Source: DATKOF01 sp035524795 (GTDB lineage: Bacteria > Pseudomonadota > Gammaproteobacteria > Burkholderiales > SG8-41). From it: DNA of 64,000 nt. Positions 33,782 to 43,500 of the stretch are shown piece after piece (the first letter of the stretch is position 1; the number at the start of each line of letters is the position of its first letter). The stretch lies in the NCBI GenBank assembly GCA_035524795.1, contig DATKOF010000012.1:62001-126000 (forward strand). Reading direction: 5' to 3'. Both the position numbers and the translations under genes were made by a program. Under the pieces are notes generated by a model. It was not told where the DNA came from. It saw only the letters and a program-made list of their open reading frames with translations, and ran no database searches.

Positions 33782-35251
33782 TCAGGAACTGGGCGTTGGA
33801 ATCGGCGTTGGCGTCCATGCGAGATTCAGTTCGCGCGCGGCCCTGACATCGTCGAGACGGCGCACCGGCAGCGTGTGCGGCGCGGTCTTCACCAGCTCCG
33901 GATTGGCGCGCGCTTCCATGAGGGTTTCCTTCATCGCCGCGACAAAGGCGTCGAGCGTCTGCTTCGATTCGGTTTCGGTCGGCTCGATCAGCAGGCATTC
34001 CGGCACCAACAGCGGAAAATAAGTGGTCGGCGCATGAAAGCCCTTGTCGAGCAGGCGCTTGGCGAAATCCATCGCATTGACGCCGGTCTCGTCCTTCAGC
34101 TTTTTCAGCGTGACGATGAATTCATGGCTCGCGCGCCGCTTCGGAAATGCGAGCTCAAAACCGGCGTTGCGCAGCTCGGCCATCAGATAGTTTGCGTTCA
34201 GCGTCGCGTACTCGGCGACGCGCTGCATCCCTTCGCGCCCGAGCAGCCGCGCATAGATGTAGGCGCGCAGCAGCACACCGGCGTTGCCGAGGTGCGCCGA
34301 CAGGCGGCCAATGGATTGCGGCAGATCGGCTTCGTCCAGTAGCCGATAATCGTTGCCATTTTCTGCGACGAGCGGCAGCGGCAGATACGGCAGCAGTTTC
34401 CGGTTGACGCCGACCGGCCCGGCGCCCGGCCCGCCGCCGCCGTGCGGCGTCGAAAACGTCTTGTGCAGGTTCATGTGGATCACGTCGAACCCCATGTCGC
34501 CGGGTTTGACCTTGCCGAGGATCGCGTTGAGGTTGGCGCCGTCGTAGTAGAGCAGCCCGCCCGCGGCGTGCACGATGCGCTGGATGTCCTGGATCGCGCG
34601 CTCGAACACGCCGAGCGTCGATGGGTTGGTCAGCATCAGGCCGGCGGTGTGCGGACCGACCGCCGCCTGCAGCGCGGCGAGGTCCACATTGCCGTCGCGG
34701 TCGGTCGGGATTTCCCTGACCGTGTAGCCGCACATCACCGCAGTGGCCGGATTGGTGCCGTGCGCGGCGTCGGGCACCAGCATCTCGCGGCGCGCGCTGT
34801 CGCCGCGCGCTTCGTGATAGGCGCGGATCATCGCGACCCCCGCGAACTCACCCTGCGCGCCGGCCATCGGCGCCAGGCTGACGCCGGCCATGCCGGTGAC
34901 GTCCTTCAGCATTTCCTGCAGTTCGTACATGCAGGCAAGGAAGCCTTGGCCGGTTTCCGCCGGCGCATCGGGATGGCGCGCCAGGAATTGCGGCAGCATC
35001 GCCAGCGCATTGCACGCGCGCGGGTTGTATTTCATCGTGCACGAGCCGAGCGGATAGAACTGGGTGTCGATCGAAAAATTCCTGCGCGACAGATTGGTGT
35101 AATGACGCACCGCGTCGAGCTCGGACACTTCAGGCAGCAACGGTTTCGAGGCGCGGCGCCAGCGCGCCGGGATTGCGCTTTCGGCGGACACCTCGCGCAG
35201 CAACTGCGAGGCATTGTGCCGGCCGGGGCGTGACAGTTCGAAGATCAGCAT
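33782..35251 (-). CDS. gcvPB: Glycine dehydrogenase (decarboxylating) subunit 2
   Basis: A 489-residue subunit of the P-protein of the glycine cleavage system. The PLP-binding lysine lies in [19 protein letters not shown]; other motifs are [14 protein letters not shown] and GAQGEFAGV. With GcvPA it decarboxylates glycine and loads the aminomethyl group on GcvH. It is the last gene of gcvT-gcvH-gcvPA-tpx-gcvPB and is separated from gcvPA by tpx, which is not the usual adjacency of the two subunit genes. Confidence 0.96.
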   Translation of the reverse strand: MLIFELSRPGRHNASQLLREVSAESAIPARWRRASKPLLPEVSELDAVRHYTNLSRRNFSIDTQFYPLGSCTMKYNPRACNALAMLPQFLARHPDAPAETGQGFLACMYELQEMLKDVTGMAGVSLAPMAGAQGEFAGVAMIRAYHEARGDSARREMLVPDAAHGTNPATAVMCGYTVREIPTDRDGNVDLAALQAAVGPHTAGLMLTNPSTLGVFERAIQDIQRIVHAAGGLLYYDGANLNAILGKVKPGDMGFDVIHMNLHKTFSTPHGGGGPGAGPVGVNRKLLPYLPLPLVAENGNDYRLLDEADLPQSIGRLSAHLGNAGVLLRAYIYARLLGREGMQRVAEYATLNANYLMAELRNAGFELAFPKRRASHEFIVTLKKLKDETGVNAMDFAKRLLDKGFHAPTTYFPLLVPECLLIEPTETESKQTLDAFVAAMKETLMEARANPELVKTAPHTLPVRRLDDVRAARELNLAWTPTPIPTPSS

Positions 35252-35299
35252 CGGGGCAGGAGATTAGCGGTCATTTGTTGCGGTTCGGTGACTTCGCCG

Positions 35300-35800
35300 T
35301 CATTTCAGCGCGGCGAGCGCCTTGCCGTAATCGGGCTCCTGCGCGATTTCCGGCACCAGTTCCGAATATTTGACCTTGTTGTTCTCGTCGAGCACGACGA
35401 CGGCGCGCGCGGTCAGCCCTTTGAGCGCGCTGTCGGTGATGTCCACGCCATATTTGCCGTGGAAATCATGGCCGCGGAAGGTGGACAGCGTCACCACGTT
35501 GTTCAACCCCTCGGCGCCGCAGAAGCGGCTCATTGCGAAGGGCAGATCGGCGGCGACCACCAGCACCACGGTGTTCGGCAGCGCGTTCGCTTTTTCGTTG
35601 AACACACGGGTGGATTTCTGGCACACCGGCGTGTCGAGGCTCGGCACGATGTTGAGCACCTTTTTTTTGCCGGCGAAATCCTTCAGCGAGACGTCGGCGA
35701 GATCCTTGTTGGTCAGCGCGAAATCCGGCGCAACGTCTCCGGCCTTGGGAAATTTGCCGGCGACGGTGATCGGTTTGCCTTGCAGCGTCACATTACCCAT
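35300..35800 (-). CDS. tpx: Thiol peroxidase (Tpx, atypical 2-Cys peroxiredoxin)
   Basis: A 166-residue peroxiredoxin that reduces peroxides, preferring alkyl hydroperoxides, with thioredoxin. The peroxidatic cysteine lies in [11 protein letters not shown] (near 61) and the resolving cysteine in SRFCGAEG (near 95). ATG 35800 is set by a strong AAGGAG; the longer frame lies inside gcvPA. Its start overlaps the last 13 bases of gcvPA, so it is translated as part of the gcv operon. Confidence 0.95.
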   Translation of the reverse strand: MGNVTLQGKPITVAGKFPKAGDVAPDFALTNKDLADVSLKDFAGKKKVLNIVPSLDTPVCQKSTRVFNEKANALPNTVVLVVAADLPFAMSRFCGAEGLNNVVTLSTFRGHDFHGKYGVDITDSALKGLTARAVVVLDENNKVKYSELVPEIAQEPDYGKALAALK

Positions 35801-37167
35801 GAGTGTCTCCTTGCCTTGGTGGTGGATGGCAGCGCGGCGGCAAGCGCCTGCGCGTAGCGGTCGAGATCGGCAACGGTCTTGGTTTCGGTCGCGCACACCA
35901 ACACCGCCTCGCCGAGTTCGGGATAGTCTTCTTTCAGCGCGACGCCGCCGAGTATGCGCTGCGCGCGCAACGCCTGCAATACGGCATCTGCCGGCGCGTC
36001 GAGCTGCAGTACGAATTCGTGGAATGCCGGCGCCGCGAACGCGCGCCTGGCGCCGGGCAACGCGCCGAGTTTTTGCGCCAGCGCCAGCGTATTCGCATGC
36101 GAAGCCTGCGCGACGCGGGCAAGGCCGTCGGGACCGAGCAGCGCCATGTGGATGGCCGCCGCAGTCACCGCGAGGCCCTGGTTGGTGCAGATGTTGGAGG
36201 TCGCCTTCGAGCGGCGGATGTGCTGTTCACGCGCCTGCAGCGTCAGCGTGTAACCGGTCTTTCCTTCAGCGTCCCGCGTCGCGCCGATGATGCGTCCCGG
36301 CATCTGCCGCACGTATTGCTCGCGGCACGCCATGAAACCGAAATACGGGCCGCCGCTGGCGAGCGGCACGCCGAGCGGCTGGCCGTCACCGACCGCGATG
36401 TCGGCGCCCCATTCGCCGGGCGGCCGCAGCAGCGCCAATGAAACCGGATTGACCAGCGCAATCGTCAGCATGCTGTTCTGTTTCGCCCACGCCGCGAGTT
36501 CGTCGGCCGGTTCGATGACGCCGAAGAAATTCGGCTGCGGCACCACCAGCGCCGCGAAGTCCTGCCCCGCGAATTGCGCGAGCGCGGTGGGATCGGTGTG
36601 GCCATCGTTTTTTGCGTACGGCACCGCCACCAGCTCGATGTTCTGATCCTTGACCAGGGTGCGCACGACTTTGCGATAGACCGGCGGCACGGTCAGCGGC
36701 ATCAATACGCGCCGCGACGTTTTATGCGTGCGCACCGCCATCAGCACCGCCTCGGCCAGCGCCGAGGCGCCGTCGTAGAGGCTGGCATTGGTGACATCCA
36801 TGCCGGTCAGCGACGTCATCATCGTCTGATATTCGTACAGCAGCTGCAGTGTGCCCTGGCTTGCCTCAGCCTGGTACGGCGTATACGCGGTGTAGAATTC
36901 GCCGCGCGTCGCGATCTGCCATACCGCGGCCGGCACGTGATGTTCGTAGGCGCCGGCGCCGATGAAATTCAAGTAAAACCCGTCCTGCGCCGCGCGTTCG
37001 TGCAGCAGGCGCGCGACCTCCATTTCACTGGCGCCGGGCGGCACCTGCTGCAGGCCGCGGCTGCGCAATGCCGCGGGAATTTCGTCAAACAGATCGTCGA
37101 TCGAATTCACGCCGATCGCGGCGAGCATGGCGCGGATATCGTCTTCGGTATGCGGAATGAATGGCAT
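35788..37167 (-). CDS. gcvPA: Glycine dehydrogenase (decarboxylating) subunit 1
   Basis: A 459-residue P-protein subunit without the PLP lysine. It shows the N-terminal [48 protein letters not shown] and TNICTNQ-like SNICTNQGL. It forms the heterotetramer with GcvPB. The ribosome binding site would lie in or next to the arm of the 37174-37277 inverted repeat. The gene's end overlaps the tpx start. Confidence 0.96.
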   Translation of the reverse strand: MPFIPHTEDDIRAMLAAIGVNSIDDLFDEIPAALRSRGLQQVPPGASEMEVARLLHERAAQDGFYLNFIGAGAYEHHVPAAVWQIATRGEFYTAYTPYQAEASQGTLQLLYEYQTMMTSLTGMDVTNASLYDGASALAEAVLMAVRTHKTSRRVLMPLTVPPVYRKVVRTLVKDQNIELVAVPYAKNDGHTDPTALAQFAGQDFAALVVPQPNFFGVIEPADELAAWAKQNSMLTIALVNPVSLALLRPPGEWGADIAVGDGQPLGVPLASGGPYFGFMACREQYVRQMPGRIIGATRDAEGKTGYTLTLQAREQHIRRSKATSNICTNQGLAVTAAAIHMALLGPDGLARVAQASHANTLALAQKLGALPGARRAFAAPAFHEFVLQLDAPADAVLQALRAQRILGGVALKEDYPELGEAVLVCATETKTVADLDRYAQALAAALPSTTKARRHSWVM

Positions 37168-37173
37168 GGGTTT

Positions 37174-37277
37174 ACCGCAGAGACGCTGAGGCGCGGAGAA
37201 AATCTAAATATTTTTCAAAAACCATGGTGTTAAATGCCGGTCTTTTGTGGTTCTCTGCGCCTCAGCGTCTCCGCGGT
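37174..37277. repeat. Large inverted repeat between gcvH and gcvPA (family B)
   Basis: Left arm 37174-37200 (ACCGCAGAGACGCTGAGGCG, then CGGAGAA) and right arm 37251-37277 are complementary at 25 of 27 positions around a 50-base AT-rich loop. The element fills the gap from the gcvPA start to the gcvH stop. Each arm belongs to a CAGAGACGC-type dispersed repeat; no other copy was seen in the window. Confidence 0.8.
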
Positions 37278-37281
37278 TCAA

Positions 37282-37671
37282 TCAATGTTTTTCCGCATCG
37301 GCGATCGCCTGATACGCGGCGGCGTCGAGCAATCCGGCAAGTTCCGCCGGCTCGGCAGGCTTCAGTTTGAATATCCATGCGCTGTAGGCGTCAGCGTTGA
37401 TCTTTTCCGGCGCATCATTAAGCTCAGCGTTCGTGGCAATGACTTCGCCCGACAGCGGCGCATAGACGTCGGCGGCGGCTTTCACCGACTCGACGACCGC
37501 GCATTCCTCGCCCTGCCTGACCTGGCGGCCGACGGCGGGCGGTTCGACGAACACCAGATCGCCGAGCATTTGCTGCGCGTGATCGGTGATGCCGACGGTC
37601 ACGCTGCCGTCGTTTTCCTGCTTCACCCATTCGTGCGACTTCGTGTATCTGAGATCGGTCGGTAACGTCAT
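37282..37671 (-). CDS. gcvH: Glycine cleavage system H protein
   Basis: A 129-residue lipoyl carrier protein. It starts [15 protein letters not shown]; the lipoylated lysine lies in [17 protein letters not shown], and [12 protein letters not shown] follows. Three consecutive ATGs (37677, 37674, 37671) exist; the third has the best distance (6 bases) from GAGG and gives the usual N-terminus. It starts a few bases after the gcvT stop. Confidence 0.96.
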   Translation of the reverse strand: MTLPTDLRYTKSHEWVKQENDGSVTVGITDHAQQMLGDLVFVEPPAVGRQVRQGEECAVVESVKAAADVYAPLSGEVIATNAELNDAPEKINADAYSAWIFKLKPAEPAELAGLLDAAAYQAIADAEKH

Positions 37672-37679
37672 CATCATCC

Positions 37680-38771
37680 TCACTGGAGAGCCACCAAAAT
37701 TTTTCCGTGCCGTACGAACGGCGGTTTCACAACCTGCGCATGCGGGCTTTTTCCGCGCACTTCGACTTCGACGCGGTCGCCCGGCTGCACCGCGAGCGGC
37801 ACGCGCGCCAGCGCGATCGAACGTTCGAGCGTCGGCCCGAAGCCGCCGCTGGTGACTTCGCCGGCGCCATGCACGGTCACCACCACCTGATGGCCACGCA
37901 TCACGCCCTTGTCGGCCAGCACCAGGCCGAGCGCATGCCGCAATGGCGGCCTGTTCATCAGGGCCGTCTTGCCGATGAAGTCGCGCTCGGTGTCCATCGC
38001 CACCGTCCATGTCAGGCCGGTTTCGAGCGGGGTGGTCGACTCATCCATGTCCTGCCCGTAAAGATTCATGCCGGCCTCGAGCCGCAGCGTGTCGCGCGCG
38101 CCAAGGCCGCACGGCCTGACGCCCGCGGCGAACAGCCGTCTCCAGATGCCTTCGAGTCCGCCGGCCGGCAGCACCAGTTCGAAACCGTCTTCTCCGGTGT
38201 AACCGGTGCGACCGACGAACCATGCGTCATCCCACGCCGCGTGGAACGGCTTCAGCGCGCCGGCGCGTTGCGCCAGCGCCGGCGGCAGCACCGCCAGCAC
38301 CTTGTCCCGCGCCTGCGGACCCTGCACCGCGAGAATGCCGAGATCGTTGCGATGATGCACCTCGACGCCGAATGCCGGCGCATGCTTGCGCAGCCATGCC
38401 AGGTCCTTGTCGGTGGTGCCGGCGTTGATGACGAGCCGGTAGTGCTGTTCGGCGACGAAATAAACGATCAAATCGTCAATCACGCCGCCGGCTTCGTTCA
38501 GCATGCAGGAATAAAGCGCCTTGCCGGCTGTCTTGAGTTTGGCGACATCATTGGCCAGCACCGTGCGCAGGAAATCGTCCGCGCGCGCGCCATGCAGATC
38601 GACGACCGCCATGTGCGCGACATCGAACATGCCGCTGGCGCGGCGCACTGCGTGGTGTTCTTCGAGTTGCGAGCCGTAATGCAGCGGCATGTCCCAGCCG
38701 CCGAAGTCGACCATGCGCGCGCCCATCTCGCGATGGACGGCATTCAGCGGCGTGGTCTTCAAAACGGGCAC
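37680..38771 (-). CDS. gcvT: Glycine cleavage system T protein (aminomethyltransferase)
   Basis: A 363-residue tetrahydrofolate-dependent aminomethyltransferase that releases ammonia and forms methylene-THF from aminomethylated GcvH. Motifs are [64 protein letters not shown] and the C-terminal [15 protein letters not shown] 38771 is preferred over GTG 38786, because GGAGA lies 5 bases before it, while 38786 nearly abuts the attenuator. First gene of the riboswitch-controlled gcv operon. Confidence 0.94.
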   Translation of the reverse strand: MPVLKTTPLNAVHREMGARMVDFGGWDMPLHYGSQLEEHHAVRRASGMFDVAHMAVVDLHGARADDFLRTVLANDVAKLKTAGKALYSCMLNEAGGVIDDLIVYFVAEQHYRLVINAGTTDKDLAWLRKHAPAFGVEVHHRNDLGILAVQGPQARDKVLAVLPPALAQRAGALKPFHAAWDDAWFVGRTGYTGEDGFELVLPAGGLEGIWRRLFAAGVRPCGLGARDTLRLEAGMNLYGQDMDESTTPLETGLTWTVAMDTERDFIGKTALMNRPPLRHALGLVLADKGVMRGHQVVVTVHGAGEVTSGGFGPTLERSIALARVPLAVQPGDRVEVEVRGKSPHAQVVKPPFVRHGKILVALQ

Positions 38772-38791
38772 CGTATCTCCATTCACCAGAC

Positions 38792-38820
38792 AAAAAGGGT
38801 GAAGCCTGAAGGCCTCACCC
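38792..38820 (-). terminator. Intrinsic terminator (attenuator) of the gcv leader
   Basis: On the minus strand GGGTGAGGCC, loop TTCA and GGCTTCACCC form a 10-bp stem with one G-U pair, followed by TTTTT. It lies directly after the second glycine aptamer and ends before the gcvT start, so it is the expression platform. Confidence 0.85.
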
Positions 38821-39035
38821 CTCTGTCCTTGAACCTGAGAGATTACGGAGCCTGATCCGGCTCCGCGTGCCCCTTCGGTGGCGGAGCCTCCGCATCGGGC
38901 TCCGCGCTCTCCAGAGTCGTCTCGCGCGCAACGGTTCTCAAGGAAGTCCTTGCCTGAGCGGTTCCGGGTGGTTACGCCTTCGGCGGCGCCGTTCGATCAC
39001 AGACACGGCGCGCTCTCCCGCTGCGACGTGGAGTC
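38821..39035 (-). promoter_or_regulatory. Tandem glycine riboswitch
   Basis: The leader on the minus strand contains two glycine aptamers. Aptamer 1 (about 39026-38935) has CGGGAGAG, GCCGCCGAAGGCGTAACCA and CGCTCAGGCAAGGAC. Aptamer 2 (about 38917-38821) has CTGGAGAGCG, CACCGAAGGGGCACG and ATCTCTCAGGTTCAAGGACA. These are the conserved cores of the family. Followed by an intrinsic terminator and gcvT, it probably turns the glycine cleavage operon on when glycine is abundant. Confidence 0.93.
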
Positions 39036-39060
39036 CGCAACCGGGCTCCGCGACGGCGAC

Positions 39061-39089
39061 ACTATATGCGCTGGCGCACGGCAACGCAA
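39061..39089 (-). promoter_or_regulatory. Sigma70-like promoter of the gcv operon
   Basis: TTGCGT (-35, 39084-39089) and TATAGT (-10, 39061-39066) are separated by exactly 17 bases on the minus strand. A start near 39053 would transcribe the complete riboswitch. Confidence 0.7.
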
Positions 39090-39099
39090 GCCGGGAACG

Positions 39100-39867
39100 T
39101 CAGGAAGCGGGCAGCAGATCGAGACGGAAACCGGTGGCGCCCAAGTCGCCGGCATCGAGGTTGAGCCGCACCGTGGTTTCGGCGTTCGGCGCAATGCCGC
39201 CGCGGGCATCTTTGCCGCCGTCGAGGTACTCGGCCGGCAGGAATATCCGGCGCGCGACGGTGTGGTCATCGTTGTTGGTCAGCACCACGTCGAGCGCAGG
39301 GTAGCCGAGCGGGATGGCAGCGTGATTGCGCAGGGTCGCGGTCAGCACGATGAATTGCGGCGCCGCCGGATCGACCGCCCGCATGTCCGACCCCTCGATC
39401 GTGATTTGCTGCGGTTGTTGCGGCAGGGCGACCGCGCAACGCATCAGCGCGCACAGCTTTTCAAGCGGCGGGCGCAGTGCCGGCGCGCTGGCCGCGATAT
39501 CACCACGCCAGAAAAAAACAGCCTGTGCGATCAATGCCAGCAGCAACGATACGATGCCGAAGGTCAGCCCACGTTGCCTGGGCGCTGTAACCGCTTCCGC
39601 CGGCATCATGAACTGCGGCGCTGGTTCCGACGGTTCGACCGGCGCGGCCGGTGCAACCACCGGAGCCGGTGGACGGCTGGCAGCTGCCGGAGGAACTTCG
39701 GTCGGAACTTCGACCGCCGTCGCGTCGGATTGCTGCGCAAGCGATTGAAAAGCGTCGAACACGTGCGCACAATGGCCGCAACGCACCTTGCCATGATGCG
39801 CCTGCAGTTGCTGCGGCATCACGCGAAACGAAGTGCCGCACGCCGGACAGGTGGTGACCATGCTCAT
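39100..39867 (-). CDS. Zinc-ribbon and DUF3426 domain protein
   Basis: A 255-residue membrane protein. The N-terminus TTCPACGTSFRV...GKVRCGHCAHVFDAF is an MJ0042-type zinc ribbon with four cysteines. A Pro/Ala-rich linker (55-100) and one transmembrane helix (about 105-123) lead to the periplasmic DUF3426 domain (ITATLRNHA-like LTATLRNHAAIPLGYPALDVVLTN, FLPAEYL). Function is unknown. It is commonly beside prmA in betaproteobacteria, as here (12 bases apart). Confidence 0.88.
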   Translation of the reverse strand: MSMVTTCPACGTSFRVMPQQLQAHHGKVRCGHCAHVFDAFQSLAQQSDATAVEVPTEVPPAAASRPPAPVVAPAAPVEPSEPAPQFMMPAEAVTAPRQRGLTFGIVSLLLALIAQAVFFWRGDIAASAPALRPPLEKLCALMRCAVALPQQPQQITIEGSDMRAVDPAAPQFIVLTATLRNHAAIPLGYPALDVVLTNNDDHTVARRIFLPAEYLDGGKDARGGIAPNAETTVRLNLDAGDLGATGFRLDLLPAS

Positions 39868-39879
39868 GACAGTCCCCGC

Positions 39880-40776
39880 TCAATCCGGTCGCCGGGTTCC
39901 GTGCAGCAGCACCCAGCCTTCGTCGTGCAGTTCCCCGTCCATGTCAAACCATCCGCCGTACGCGTCGCGCACCTCGGCCGCCTGTGGAGCAAGTATGCCC
40001 GACAGCGCGATATGACCGCCGCTGCGCGTGGCGCGGGCGAGCAGGGGAGCAAGCAGCTTCAACGGGTTGGCAAGGATGTTGGCAAGCACGATGTCGGCAG
40101 GTTCCGCTATGGCACGTCCGGCCGTTTCAAATTCAACGGCAACCTGATTCTGCATCGCATTGTGGCGCGCCGCAAGCAGCGCCGCGGGATCGATGTCCGC
40201 GCCGCGCACGCCGGATGCGCCGAGCTTCGCCGCCGCAATCGCGAGGATGCCGGAACCGCAGCCGTAGTCGAGGACGGTTTCGCCGCCATGCAGATTGGCG
40301 TCGAGCCAAATCAGGCACAGCCGCGTCGTCGGGTGCGTGCCGGTGCCGAACGCGAGCCCGGGGTCAATGATCAAATTGACCGCTTCCGGATCGGGCGGCG
40401 TGTGCCAGCTCGGCACCACCCACAGACGCTGCGACACCTGCAGCGGTCCGAACTGAGCTTGCGTCGCACGCACCCAGTCCCGATCTGCAACGGTGGTTAT
40501 CTCGAAGTCCTGGACGGGATCGAGGCCGGCTACGCCGAGCGCAGCGGCAACACTCGCCCCGACATCGGCCGATTCGGCGAACAACGCGCTGATTCTGGCA
40601 ATTTCCCAAGCCGGCGTGTCCGCCTCTCCCGGCTCATCGAACGATGCGCGCTCGCGCGGTGTTCCGGCGTCGGCATCGACAACATCGACCGCCAGCGCCC
40701 CGGCTTCGAGCAGCGCATCGGACAGTTTCTCGATATGCGCCGCATTCACCGTCAGGGTGACCGCCAGCCAGCCCAT
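39880..40776 (-). CDS. prmA: Ribosomal protein L11 methyltransferase
   Basis: A 298-residue SAM-dependent enzyme that trimethylates several amino groups of ribosomal protein L11. It has the N-terminal substrate-recognition domain, WEIARISALF, then GLAFGTGTHPTTRLCL, the SAM motif VLDYGCGSGILAIAAAKLG and the catalytic ANILANPL. It sits 15 bases downstream of accC, so it belongs to an aroQ-accB-accC-prmA-DUF3426 transcription unit. Confidence 0.95.
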   Translation of the reverse strand: MGWLAVTLTVNAAHIEKLSDALLEAGALAVDVVDADAGTPRERASFDEPGEADTPAWEIARISALFAESADVGASVAAALGVAGLDPVQDFEITTVADRDWVRATQAQFGPLQVSQRLWVVPSWHTPPDPEAVNLIIDPGLAFGTGTHPTTRLCLIWLDANLHGGETVLDYGCGSGILAIAAAKLGASGVRGADIDPAALLAARHNAMQNQVAVEFETAGRAIAEPADIVLANILANPLKLLAPLLARATRSGGHIALSGILAPQAAEVRDAYGGWFDMDGELHDEGWVLLHGTRRPD

Positions 40777-40791
40777 TACCGGCGCGACGGC

Positions 40792-42150
40792 TTATTCCGT
40801 CGCCTTGGCAAACTTTGCGAGCTTCTGCTCAAGATAGTGGATGCCGGTGCCCCCGCGCAAAAACGCCGCGTCCTGCATCAGTTCCGCGTGCAGCGGCAGA
40901 TTGGTCTGGATGCCTTCAACCACGGCTTCGGACAACGCCACGCTCATGCGCCTGATCGCCTGCTCGCGCGTGTCACCGTAGGCGATCAGCTTGCCGACCA
41001 GCGAATCATAGTACGATGGCACGACATATCCGTTGTAGGCATGCGAATCGACGCGCACGCCCGGCCCCCCCGGCATATGCCACGAAGTTATACGGCCAGG
41101 CGACGGCGTGAATTTGAGCGGATCCTCGGCGTTGATGCGGCATTCAATCGCGTGCCCTCTGATCACCACATCGCGCTGCTTGATTGGCATTTTTTCACCA
41201 GCCGCGGTCCGGATCTGCAGTTGCACGACGTCGATGCCGGTCACCATTTCGGTCACCGGGTGCTCGACCTGCAGCCGGGTGTTCATCTCGATGAAATAAA
41301 ATTCGCCGTTCTCGTAGAGAAATTCGAACGTGCCGGCGCCCTCGTAACCGATTTTGTGGCATGCCTCGACACAGCGTTCGCCGATCCGCACGCGCGCGCG
41401 CAGCGGCAAATGCGGCGCCGGCGCCTCCTCGATGATTTTCTGGTGCCGGCGCTGCATCGAGCAATCGCGGTCGCCCAGGTAAATCGCGTGCTTGAATTTG
41501 TCCACGAGCACCTGCACTTCAATGTGGCGCGGATTTTCGAGATATTTCTCCATGTAAATGGTGGGGTCGCCGAAAGCGGCCTGTGCTTCGCTGCGCGTCG
41601 TTTGCACCGCGGTGAGCAAGGCCGCTTCCGTATGCACGACGCGCATGCCACGCCCGCCGCCGCCGCCCGCCGCCTTGATGATGACCGGATACCCGATGTC
41701 GTCGGCAAGCTTGAGGGTTTCTTCCGCCACCTCCGGCAGCGGACCATCGCCACCCGGCACGCACTGCAGCCCGGCTTTTTTCATCGCCGCCTTGGCGTTG
41801 ACCTTGTCGCCCATCAAGCGGATCGTTTCCGCCTTCGGGCCAATAAACGTAAAACCGCTGGTCTCGACGCGTTCGGCGAAATCTGCGTTTTCGGCGAGGA
41901 ATCCGTAGCCGGGATGGATCGCCTGGGCATCGGTAACTTCGGCGGCGCTGATGATGGCGGGAATATTGAGATAGCTTTGCGCCGACGGCGGCGGACCGAT
42001 GCATACCGATTCATCGGCCAATTTCACATACTTGGCGTCGGCATCGGCCTCGGAATGCACCGCAACGGTTTTGATGCCGAGTTCCCGGCAGGCGCGCTGA
42101 ACGCGCAGCGCGATCTCGCCGCGATTGGCGATCAGGATCTTATCGAACAT
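40792..42150 (-). CDS. accC: Acetyl-CoA carboxylase, biotin carboxylase subunit
   Basis: A 452-residue ATP-grasp enzyme that carboxylates biotin on AccB. It starts [17 protein letters not shown]; the glycine-rich ATP lid is [13 protein letters not shown], and [23 protein letters not shown] and the late [19 protein letters not shown] follow. It lies 32 bases after accB. Confidence 0.97.
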   Translation of the reverse strand: MFDKILIANRGEIALRVQRACRELGIKTVAVHSEADADAKYVKLADESVCIGPPPSAQSYLNIPAIISAAEVTDAQAIHPGYGFLAENADFAERVETSGFTFIGPKAETIRLMGDKVNAKAAMKKAGLQCVPGGDGPLPEVAEETLKLADDIGYPVIIKAAGGGGGRGMRVVHTEAALLTAVQTTRSEAQAAFGDPTIYMEKYLENPRHIEVQVLVDKFKHAIYLGDRDCSMQRRHQKIIEEAPAPHLPLRARVRIGERCVEACHKIGYEGAGTFEFLYENGEFYFIEMNTRLQVEHPVTEMVTGIDVVQLQIRTAAGEKMPIKQRDVVIRGHAIECRINAEDPLKFTPSPGRITSWHMPGGPGVRVDSHAYNGYVVPSYYDSLVGKLIAYGDTREQAIRRMSVALSEAVVEGIQTNLPLHAELMQDAAFLRGGTGIHYLEQKLAKFAKATE

Positions 42151-42182
42151 GAATTCAGATCAACGCAGAACGGCCGTCGACT

Positions 42183-42620
42183 TCAGCCGATTATCATCAG
42201 AGGGTGGCCGTACTCGACCGGTTGGCCGTTTTCGACCAGGACGGCCTTGATCGTTCCCGCGCGGTCAGCTTCAATTTCATTGAGCAGTTTCATCGCTTCG
42301 ATAATGCAGACTGTCTCGCCCTTGCTGACGGTCTGCCCGACTTCGACAAACGGCTTTGCGCCTGGCGACGCCGCACGGTAGAAAGTTCCGACCATCGGCG
42401 ACTTCAATACCTGTCCTTCCGGCGCGGCCGGCTCGGATGCGCTGCTTCCCGGAACGACCGCCGGCGGCGGCAATGCCGCAACGACCGGTGCAGTCGACGT
42501 AACCGTGGCAGGACCGCCGCGATTAATGCGCACCTTTTCTTCGCCCTCGGTGATTTCCAGCTCGGCGATACCCGATTCCTCGACTAGGTCAATCAGCTTT
42601 TTGAGTTTGCGCAGATCCAT
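42183..42620 (-). CDS. accB: Acetyl-CoA carboxylase, biotin carboxyl carrier protein
   Basis: A 145-residue biotin carrier. The N-terminal helix ([27 protein letters not shown]) is followed by a Pro/Ala linker and the C-terminal biotinyl domain; the biotinylated lysine lies in [15 protein letters not shown], and the end is GHPLMIIG. It starts two bases after the aroQ stop. Confidence 0.96.
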   Translation of the reverse strand: MDLRKLKKLIDLVEESGIAELEITEGEEKVRINRGGPATVTSTAPVVAALPPPAVVPGSSASEPAAPEGQVLKSPMVGTFYRAASPGAKPFVEVGQTVSKGETVCIIEAMKLLNEIEADRAGTIKAVLVENGQPVEYGHPLMIIG

Positions 42621-42622
42621 TT

Positions 42623-43087
42623 TCAGCTTTCCGCCGTCTGCTGCAGCGCATACTCAAGCGCCAATTCGTAACCCCTGCCGCCCAAGCCGCTGATGATGCC
42701 GATCGCCAGATCGGTAAAGTATGAGCGGTGGCGAAATTCCTCGCGCGCGAACACATTGGACAAATGCACCTCGATGAACGGAATCTGGATCGCCGCCAGG
42801 GCATCGCGCATCGCAATGCTGGTATGCGTAAATGCCGCCGGATTGATGATGATGAAATCAACCCCGTCACGCCGCGCCTGCTGAATACGGTTCACCAGCT
42901 CGCCCTCGACATTACTCTGATAGGTCGCAAGCTTGACACCTGTCTGCCGGCTGCGCTCAACCAGTCGCCGATCGATGTCCTGCAGCGTCATCGGCCCGTA
43001 GTACTCGGGTTCGCGTGTGCCGAGCAGATTCAAATTGGGACCGTGCAGCACCAGAATATTTTTTGCCGACGGATTAGCTGCGGCCAT
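42623..43087 (-). CDS. aroQ: 3-dehydroquinate dehydratase, type II
   Basis: A 154-residue dodecameric enzyme of the shikimate pathway that dehydrates 3-dehydroquinate. Motifs are [21 protein letters not shown] (the catalytic tyrosine is in the flexible loop), [33 protein letters not shown] and [20 protein letters not shown] 43087 gives the usual family length; GTG 43108 would add seven residues. A 23-codon upstream reading frame with a strong ribosome binding site ends just inside the gene. The aroQ-accB-accC order is common in proteobacteria. Confidence 0.93.
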   Translation of the reverse strand: MAAANPSAKNILVLHGPNLNLLGTREPEYYGPMTLQDIDRRLVERSRQTGVKLATYQSNVEGELVNRIQQARRDGVDFIIINPAAFTHTSIAMRDALAAIQIPFIEVHLSNVFAREEFRHRSYFTDLAIGIISGLGGRGYELALEYALQQTAES

Positions 43088-43145
43088 GGGTTTCGTGAAA
43101 TCCGTCACACCATGAAAAGCGGCCCGACCAACGCATCCCCGGCAT
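43074..43145 (-). CDS. Possible leader peptide overlapping aroQ
   Basis: A 23-codon frame, [16 protein letters not shown] followed by HETHGRS, starts at ATG 43145 behind GGGAGAC, the best ribosome binding site in the region. It ends at TAA 11 bases beyond the aroQ ATG, in a different frame. It has four aromatic residues. It may couple or modulate aroQ translation, or be incidental. Confidence 0.35.
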   Translation of the reverse strand: MPGMRWSGRFSWCDGFHETHGRS

Positions 43146-43205
43146 GAATTGTCTCCCTTATTTCAAAACGCAGGACAAAAACAGCTTGATATTGTAATTT
43201 AACGA

Positions 43206-43235
43206 AAGATAGCTACACTTTAGCGGATTTTACAA
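43206..43235 (-). promoter_or_regulatory. Candidate promoter of the aroQ-accBC operon
   Basis: TTGTAA (43230-43235) and TATCTT (43206-43211) on the minus strand are 18 bases apart, about 60 bases before the possible leader peptide. Both hexamers deviate from consensus. Confidence 0.35.
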
Positions 43236-43406
43236 TAAAATTAGCCGCCGTTTAATGCAGCTGTCTGCCACCACCAAGGATCAGATAGAACTCTGCCTGC
43301 TGATGACGCTTGTCTCCCCATGAGGGAGCAGTAGGAAACCATCAAATGCGGGTAGGTGTCAAGCGATGGTCATGATTTTGGAGATAGTTACCGCATTTTC
43401 GATGAA

Positions 43407-43430
43407 AATCGTCGCACATATACGACGATT
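43407..43430 (-). terminator. Candidate hairpin terminator downstream of dsbD
   Basis: AATCGTCG and CGACGATT form a perfect 8-bp stem with an 8-base loop, about 70 bases after the dsbD stop. On the minus strand the stem runs into only four T residues, so terminator strength is doubtful. Confidence 0.35.
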
Positions 43431-43500
43431 CGTCATAAAAACAACAGGCAGAAATAGCCGAGCGGGATGAAAACCGTACTATTCAAGCCGGTGACGCGAA

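Larger units (their letters stand above)
43146..43500. other. Intergenic region between aroQ and dsbD
   Basis: This AT-rich stretch of 355 bases holds no gene I can support. It contains a candidate promoter for the aroQ operon near 43206-43235 and a hairpin near 43407-43430 downstream of dsbD. A CTCCC/GGGAG mini-stem lies near 43316-43329; its role is unclear. Confidence 0.5.

Noticed and set aside
33782..37167. Split of gcvP into two genes as a possible frameshift or disrupted gene
   Set aside because: Both parts match the known two-subunit GcvPA/GcvPB form, with their own starts and tpx between them; this is a normal alternative architecture.
38878..42381. A 1167-codon open frame on the plus strand opposite prmA, accC and accB
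   Set aside because: It is antisense to well-identified genes, has an Arg/His/Asp-rich composition typical of high-GC shadow frames and no recognisable domain.
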